DNA of 64,000 bases from Prinsepia uniflora (lineage: Eukaryota; Streptophyta; Magnoliopsida; Rosales; Rosaceae): the NCBI GenBank assembly GCA_032719365.1, contig CM064867.1:42309651-42373650 (forward strand), in the 5' to 3' direction. Made by a program: the position numbers and the translations under genes. Shown piece after piece: positions 56,785 through 64,000 of the stretch (positions are counted from its first letter, which is position 1; each line of letters starts with the position of its first letter). The notes under the pieces were generated by a model that was not told where the DNA came from, made no database searches, and was given only the letters and a program-made list of their open reading frames with translations.

Positions 56785-59129
56785 TGTAACAACTCGTCCT
56801 GAGTTTATGAGATTAATTAAGCTCTCATTGAGGATTATCGTGACTAATCGGGAATCAGTCTGGGATTTTTCAGACGGTCGGCGTAAAATGACGATTTTGC
56901 CACTAGAATAGGTAAAATGTTGACTTATGACTCGGGTGGTCAAATGCACGAGGAACATGGACTATTACGTAGATCCAGATGATACGAGTTCGCAGACAAA
57001 TGACACGTCGAAATCGGACTTCGTACGAGGAAGTTATTATTCACAGAAGGAAAATAGAACTATTCACATTTTATGAGTGACAAGTGTCACTTGATGAGTA
57101 AAATATCTGGGTGGACCACATGATGAGTGACAAGTGTCACTCATCTGATTGGCCCATTACCCCAAATATTTGGGATCCATTATTTCATCTTCTTTGCTCC
57201 TTCACACTCGAAAGCCACACAAACACCCACCCCAAAAATCATTTTCATCCTTTTCACCTAAGGCCAGAGAGGGAGAGAGAGAGACATAGGGTGAGTGAGA
57301 GATGAGAGATGACGTGGGAGACGATAGGACCGCCGTGGATGGCGGAGGACAACTACAAAGAAAGGTAATCCCGAAATCCTTTTTTTTGTTTTTTTATATT
57401 TCAAATTTGGGTTGTGGATATTTGAGGAGTGTTCTAATTCCATGGATGGCATCTCTAAGCTCTTAGGAGCTGGTAGGGACCTAAATTGAAGAGATTGGAC
57501 GGTTGGACAACCCAGGAGGGGAAGTTTCAGGTGGCTGTGGAAGCTTAGATTCGCACAGGTATTCTAGGAGCTTTTCTTCAAGTTTTGAGGGCAGGAATCG
57601 CTTTATGGGTGAAAGGTGATTCGAATGGTGAAAGAATGAAGTGAAAAGTAGGCGAAATGAGTGAGTTTGAGTCAGGTCAGGTCGCAGGTCGAGTTGACCC
57701 AGTTGGAAAGGTACGGGTCCGCCCAGCTAGAGGTTGATGATGATGGCGTTAGTAGGTGACATCATCATCTGTCAAGGTGTGAGGCCATGTGGCCAATCAG
57801 GGGCTACCACATGGCAGCTGTTAGGTCCAGTTAGCACTAACATGTGTTAGACACGTGGCATTGTAAGACCTAACACATGTCAAACCTAGTAGGTGTTAGA
57901 CCTGTCAGGCTGACGTCTGCATGACTTTAGCGTGACGCCAGCTATTGACTGCTGATGTCAACGTTGACTTTTGCTCCGCGCATGGAGGAGCATAGGCATG
58001 AATGTCAAGGTGGGACCGATCTTGTTCAAAAGGGTTCGACGTTCTGATTCCAATGGTGTTGGTTTCAGGTTTATCGGAGATCGTTAGGTTGGTCAAATTG
58101 AGGTTTTTAGCCTAGGGAAACGTGTTCGGGACACGTTGACTTTTCTAGGAGTTTTGAGGGTTCTTGATTAGAGCTTGTCTAGGTTGGTAGTGACCTTTAA
58201 GAATGTTTGGATAGGTCCGAATGACCTGGAGAGTTTTGTATAGCTCTAAAGAGGCTTACGGCGCAACTTGCAAGCACATAGCTTGGACGGTCTGTGAGTG
58301 GACACTTGATTTCTAAATATGATGCATGCATAACTATTTTATATGTTTTATAAACATGATTTGAAATGCCTTGAGTGCATATAGTATATATATGATTGCG
58401 ATGTTTTAGCATTTTCGTGGAAATGTGGTGTTGCACGTATTTCAAGATTTATTTTTAAGGTGATACTTTGGGCTTATGCCGGATTTATACATGCTTGTGT
58501 TATCTTGATGAAATGATTTTGGAATTGGAAATATTATATCGGGCTTGAGGCCTAGTTCGTTTATGATATCGGGCTTGAGTCCCAATTATGGTTGATGAAA
58601 TGAGATTTCGAGTTTGAAATCCTATTGAGATGATTTCGGGCTTAGTCCCTACGATAGTTGGATTGGATTGGATTCGAGGAATCCTGGTTTTGTGGAAACG
58701 ATTTGTGGAAATTATACCTCGGGCTGAGACCTTGTTGGAATGCTTTAAATTGGATTTGAGGTATAAATGGTTTTTATGATTTTTCACTAGATTTTATTAC
58801 TGGTTTACCTATACCAACTTTATGTATGGATTGTCTCCTCCAAACGTCTCATAATATCCTGAAGTAGTAACAGTGCATTGCCTGAGAGGGGCCGCTCTAC
58901 AGAGAGGCTTAGGATTAGGAGAGCAAGCATGGCCTGAGATGGGCCACTTTGCGTAGAGGCTCAGGATCAGGATTGCTAGATATGGATATAACCCCATACA
59001 GTGATTCGGGGAAGGCACATCATTATGATGTCGCCCTGGACACTGGTGGATCCAAGGATAGGAGTCAGACTTGAGACCCCGAGTGGCACACGTAGCCTTA
59101 GAGACCGTGATAATATTGATTAGACATCT
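56785..59129 (+). mobile_element. LTR J (gypsy-type), interrupted at its right side
   Basis: Starts TGTAACAACTCGTCC and follows the same plan as the other LTRs: palindromes at about 57075-57094 and 57122-57145, a degenerate GGGC array at 58540-58760 and a CTGAGAGGGGCC block. It stops at 59129, where a Cassandra end begins, roughly 0.5 kb before the expected LTR end. The remainder probably lies right of the window. The flanking (AG)n at 57268-57290 is minor. Confidence 0.8.
57122..57145. repeat. Perfect 11-bp hairpin in LTR J
   Basis: Arms GATGAGTGACA and TGTCACTCATC with loop AG. A second, weaker copy (GAGTGACAAGTGTCAC) is 50 bases upstream. Confidence 0.85.
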
Positions 59130-59172
59130 TGTCAGGACCCGACCCTCCTCGGTCAGAACCCAACTCATCTAG
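59130..59172 (-). mobile_element. Cassandra-type end fragment
   Basis: Forty-three bases beginning TGTCAGGACCCGACCCTCC, matching 53687-53730. The sequence stops at CTCATCTAG, where LTR I starts, so the rest of the repeat should be beyond the window on the other side of that element. The last five bases (TCTAG) are the expected target duplication. Confidence 0.75.
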
Positions 59173-61563
59173 TGACAGGACCACCCCCGGAAGGGGCATC
59201 GATAACCGTGCCCGGTCCTGCTCCCGTCTGGCAAGTCGACTGAAATACCCAAGTTACCCTCAGTACGTGCCAGACCAGGGATAGCCACATGTGCTTACTC
59301 ATGCCTCCGCCCCTCGTACAGCCTCGAACAACGCGCCACGACCTGGAGGGTCAATAAAAACCAAAAGGTGTGAGTGGACAAAAATTAATCAGTTTAGCAA
59401 AACAGATACAACAAACGTCTTTACCCTCCGCGTAAAAACGAATGCATGCATACAAAAATCATTTCGCAATCGGGTAAGATTTTCCACATAAGAAAACTGT
59501 GTATCAAATTTCTACATAAGGAAAAACTCGTATGAACCTCAAAATCATTTTCCTTTCTTGACCATCGGGTCTTAGCCCGCAATCATAAACACCGGGCCTC
59601 AGCCCAAAACCACGAATCAAAAACCAAATGCACAACATGATCCAAAACCAACAACCCTATACCGGGCCACTGCCCAACTCAACCGAAACATCAGAAATCA
59701 TCAATAAATCTCGAGTCAATCATTTTGCTGGATATCAAGTGCGCCCGAGTCTTTAAACTCAAAACCATGCGCATAAACAGGCCTTCTCGGGATATCAATG
59801 AGTCTTTAAACTCAGAACATAATCAATAGGCCTCGGGGGTATCACAGTAACCGAGTCTTTAACTCACGAGTCTTTAAACTCATTAAGGGCCCTCCCCCGT
59901 CATCAATTAACCGAGTCTTTAAACTCAAAACGTGGTCCAGCAATAGCACCGAGTCTTTAGTGTCACTAAGGGCTTAGATAACAACATACTAATTTCCCAT
60001 AATTTTCCGGGAATTAATCGTTAATTACAAACGTAATATAAATCTTCGGACCCTCGGAATAACATCGAAACGGTGTCCGAAAATTCCGAAACCAACGCTA
60101 AAATGTTCGTTACGCTGTGTAAGGCAAAAGTCGTTTTGAACTCACCTTGAAAATCGGACCCACGCGCCGTCACGCGCCGCCGCAAGCGGCTGCGCGTGAC
60201 ACCCACGCGCCTGCTACAGTGACGGTGAACAGTTCGCCTTCTTCGCCCGTTTCCTCTGCAAACGGGTCCTGCAACCCGCGTGACAACCCGGTTAGATAGC
60301 TATCAATTCTCAATCAATTCCTTCCCTTTTTGATCCTAACCTCTTCTATAACCATTTAATTCCAGTTCTATGTCCTCTATTAGCCTCGACACTGACTAAA
60401 TCAATCCATCCAAACTCGGACCTCAAATCGGGTCGACATTCCAAACTCACTCAACTCAATTCCATTTCCAAATTAACCTAAGCATGAGCTTAAGGGGACC
60501 CAATAGAACACTCTAACACGACCAATTGCACACGAACTCACCTGGAAGTCGTCGTCCACAGTCCCTGCACAACTCTGAAACAGGAACCAGTGATCATGGC
60601 CAGACAGCTATCGAATCCCTTGCCAATAGCTACGGTTGATCTCCAAAGGGTCCCAGAAGACGATCACTGCCCCTAGTTTCGTCCAATTCCTCACACAATT
60701 CAAATTTCGATTTTTCCCTCAATTTTTCGATTTTTCTCCCAGAGCTGGTTCTCTCAACGCTCAGCCATCCCTTGTTCCAAATGACGCTCAGAAGTACACT
60801 CAGCACCCAGATAATCGAACGGCGTGGCCAACAGCTCGTGGGAATCCGTCTGATTCCACTGAAGGTTGTTTCTCGCAACCGAAACCCGGAGCCATGGAAA
60901 ACGAGTACCCGTGCACTGGTTTGTTTCAGCCCATGCCACAATGCCGTCCAATACCTCAAAATACTTAAACAATTTCATGTTTAGTCCACTAAGCCGTTTA
61001 AAAAATAACCCGATCAGAGCACCACCCAGCACGGCGTGCAGGCTCTGCTTTCACGGTTGATTGAACAGTAACCCGTGCAAATGACCAAAATGCCCTCAGG
61101 GCAATAATTACCAAAATGCCCCTCACCATCCGTGACCCGTAACTTGGTCACCCGATGTCCGTTTGACGCGTGCCGCCTGTCGTTGTACTCAGGGCTTCGA
61201 GACGAACCTAACGGTCCTCGGTCTTCGGCCATCGGACCTCCCGACTGAAAAGTCAACATTTCCCCCCATTTCGTTCAGATTACGGAAATGCCCCTGGGCT
61301 TCCGAACGTCATAACTTTCACCACGGATGTCGGAATCGAACGTGCCACCTGTCTATGAACTCGTGACGTCCCAAACTACGTCACGGTCGTTAGTCAAAGT
61401 ACATTTGACCGTCCGAATTAAAAGTCAACGTTTTACCCACGACCAGGGGCAAAACGGTCATTTGGCACCGTTCGTCCGAATCCACCCAACTAACCACCGA
61501 TTAACCCTCATTAATCATGATTAGTTACTAACCTAATCCCGAATTCCGGGACGGGTCGTTACA
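59173..61563 (-). mobile_element. LTR I: 3' LTR of a minus-strand LARD-like element
   Basis: On the minus strand, TGTAACGACCCGTCC at 61563 to TGGTCCTGTCA at 59173 (2391 bases). A purine tract lies immediately upstream, so it is a 3' LTR. It shows the W-box repeats, the CGCG-box block (60159-60215) and a short repeat GAGTCTTTAAACTC (59744-59960), in place of the GGGCC array of related LTRs. Confidence 0.9.
59744..59965. repeat. GAGTCTTTAAACTC short repeat in LTR I
   Basis: About six copies of a 14-base, partly palindromic unit with irregular spacers, two of them truncated. Confidence 0.85.
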
Positions 61564-61579
61564 ATCTTCCCCCCTTAAA
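61564..61579 (-). other. Polypurine tract of the right-edge element
   Basis: On the minus strand CTTTAAGGGGGGAAGAT, directly before the LTR. Confidence 0.88.
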
Positions 61580-64000
61580 GAATTTCGTCCCCGAAATTCC
61601 AACCGATCAAAACTCAACCGTTCCTCTCTCCTAAAACCAGTTCTGTTCTCGAAATTTCCAATCATTCTCATTTCACATCCACCTTGTGGAAACATTTCGA
61701 CCTCGCAACACGTGTACACTCGCACATCAGCTAAACCCATTTGTGCTCAGAGGTCCCATCATAGTCTCACGTCGCACTGACCACACTCGACCACCCCAAG
61801 TGAAATGGATCACCACTAAGCTTTACCGCCCTAGTAAAACGCCAATCAGCAGCCAATTGGTGTTACTCAAAGTAGCGTAAGATTAGCATCACGATTTCAT
61901 CTCGCGGGGCAACCCAACCCTGCGGCATATCTCAAGCTCAAGTCCAGTTCACAACAAATTCCAAGTGTGTCGGAACTAAGCCGAAAACCAACACGTATAA
62001 CCAAACCACTGGTACCTCCCACGCACCGTCACTAGATACCCCTCGGCCTGTCCGGTACCACTCCTCGTACACCGTACAGGGTACGTACACCCATCTCCGA
62101 CAAGTCTACTACAAGGTTCACGGTCACTCACAACCTGACACTCGGGTTTCTTGTCCAATCTCATACTAGACAAATCGATCATTCTAACTCGTCATCCATT
62201 CTAGATCCCATGGTCGCCCGACCAGTAGCACAAAAACAACTTCCAAACACGTCGTCCAAGACGTACCAATCCAAGCACGCGCACCAAGGCGTGTACAGTC
62301 ATGCCGAAAGGGCATCCGATCTTTCTCACAATTACTGAGGCACACCGACCCCGAATCTATACTCGCTCAACGGTTACCACGTCACATCCGATTGACTTCG
62401 AAAAGAAGCCAATCCCAAACGCCCATCTCTACGACTGACCGATTAGACCCTGTTGGATATCCACTCATCCACAGGTCAAGCCTCGAGTCCAAAACATAGA
62501 CGTCCCCACTCGCTCGAGTACGGATTAACTTCGAAAAGAAGTTCAATCCCACTATCCTCATCTCTAAACATTTACGACAGAGCGATAAGCTCTCCACCTA
62601 GCCCGATCAAGGCGATCACAGTCCAAATTCGTTACCACGTCCAAGGCCCACAACCTCATCAACCAGATCCACCTAGGATCCACACATGCTCACATCTGGC
62701 AATCCATCCGGAACCCGATAATAGGGTCTTACACCCACTAGATTTCTTGTCAACCACCCAACATTCCTCAACTATTTTCTCCTCCAATCAATCACTCATA
62801 AACGTAACACATCCACTATGTGGATCCCCCCAAATACCTCATATCGATCCCTGCCACTCCACCTAGGAGAGACCGAGGATGATCCAATACGATATCATCA
62901 ACATCCATCCTCTGTGAGTGCAAACACAACTCACTGCACCCACCGTACCAAATATCCAACATCGCCTGCCACCAAACCGAAAATGGGAATCCCGTTTGCC
63001 CCAACCTCGAGAAATGCAACCTCACCCGACGACCCCCAAAACACACATGGGTCCACACCAAATACACGCTCATCGTACTGGTATCCGCGATCAACGTCTG
63101 CCAGGGCAGAAGATAAAAAGTCAACCCCGATGACTTCCGAATGTCGAATGCCAATGCGGAAACGAGCACCGCTCACTTCCCACAGTCACAACTCTCCTCG
63201 AAACTAAGATTCCACCCACGTTGAAAATAGACACACTCCCCATGATATGTCAAGTCCAACCGCCGGACTCCCTACATCCGTAACTCACTTGGACAACCAC
63301 GCGTCCACAATCAGCCCAATACTCAGACCTCACGTCAATTAATGACTAATTAGGCACATACACCGATTCCGACTGGGAATTACTCAACTCTTGTCGCCTC
63401 GTCACTGTTGGGACTTACCCCAATACCTCGAAATCTCCGCTGGATCCTATCCAGCCCGAAACTCAAATACCGACCATGTGCCCATCATAATGGAGTTACA
63501 TCCCAAAACGTGGCTCCCACAATTTTCCTGACGGACACCAGCACCAACGCTAGCGCACCAACATGCAAACATCCACACTAGCACACCGTGTGCAAAGTGG
63601 GTAGCCCCGGATCTCCGCTCATACCGAGCGACGATCCCGCATCACTACTCGTACCCCACAACCATGGGTACCACCATCCCGACAATCCACATCAGGATAG
63701 ATGAACGTTCTCAGGTCGCCCCCTGATTCTCAACTACTACCACTACTCCAAGTACTCACGACAATTAGCCATCTACCCCAGACCACCGTTCCACAAAATC
63801 AAGCCATAACTTTCTAACTCACCCAATAAATGACCATAAATCGGTCCTTGGCATCCTAAGTGCCAAACGTTCCTCACTCCGCCTTTCTGGCTCCACTCAA
63901 GCCTTGCCACCATATCATGATTCACCTCACGTTCCTAACCCCAAGTCCTGACTCATCGTGAGTCCCGCATCCACATCTTGACTCCTCCTGAGTCCAATCT
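61580..64000 (-). other. Non-coding interior of the right-edge LARD-like element (partial)
   Basis: No gag or pol motif is found on either strand. On the minus strand the order of blocks follows the interior of the 34824-44257 element: CGGTTGGAATTTCG-GGACGAAATT by the purine tract, a TACGTACC-TGTAC-GTGTACGAGG-like block at about 62030-62095, and TCGTCGCT-GGTATGAGCGGAGATCC at about 63610-63640 with GCACACGGTGTGCT just beyond. The element continues to the right. Its primer site and 5' LTR are outside the window. Confidence 0.8.

Overview
This window is gene-poor plant nuclear DNA, most likely from a eudicot, built almost entirely of transposable elements. The evidence is plant Ty3/gypsy and Ty1/copia coding remnants, initiator-Met-tRNA primer-binding sites (TGGTATCAGAGC), an Athila element with a degenerate Asp-tRNA-type primer site, an L1-type LINE, and Cassandra-type TRIM repeats carrying a 5S rRNA-like domain. 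I see no intact host protein gene and no tRNA gene. The only true 5S-like sequence is inside TRIM repeats. The species cannot be named from the sequence alone.

Left block (1-15,961). A plus-strand element with 2.3 kb LTRs and only about 0.65 kb of internal DNA is present as LTR1-internal-LTR2-internal-LTR3. A minus-strand chromovirus-like gypsy element (5' LTR 4,434-7,232, gag pseudogene 3,458-4,308 continuing at 1-254) sits in LTR1. A solo LTR (260-3,452, target-site duplication TAGTG) sits inside that gag, splitting its zinc knuckle. A second solo LTR (10,632-13,920, duplication GAGAG) sits in the second internal segment.

Middle block (15,962-31,268). An AT-rich stretch with a weak exon-like segment is followed by a truncated copia end, a gypsy-LTR fragment and a degenerate Athila element (5' LTR 20,072-22,385, then gag, protease, RT, RNase H and integrase with several stops and two frameshifts). 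The integrase is cut at about 27,634 and joined to a truncated minus-strand LTR. That LTR abuts the 3' end of another Athila/Tat-like element (LTR 30,045-31,268).

Right-centre block (31,269-54,497). One old L1-like LINE has been split into five collinear pieces. The interruptions are a solo LTR (31,490-34,071), a second solo LTR (34,207-48,492) that is itself interrupted twice, a 3.74 kb element (48,779-52,519) and a Cassandra-type repeat (53,583-53,960). The second solo LTR carries a 9.43 kb full-length non-autonomous LTR element (34,824-44,257, duplication ATATA) and a third solo LTR (45,456-47,991, duplication GGTTC). The 9.43 kb element has LTRs of about 2.96 kb that are about 99% identical, a primer site and a polypurine tract, but no recognisable protein gene in its 3.5 kb interior.

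Right edge (54,498-64,000). AT-rich DNA is followed by a Cassandra/5S cluster, a truncated plus-strand LTR, a Cassandra end fragment, and a minus-strand LTR with an internal region that runs off the window. That internal region is collinear and similar in sequence to the interior of the 9.43 kb element. The main novelty candidate is therefore a large non-autonomous retrotransposon family (LARD-like) with a conserved non-coding interior and LTRs full of conserved hairpins, CGCG boxes and minisatellites. The gypsy element at the left edge is a possible source of its proteins.
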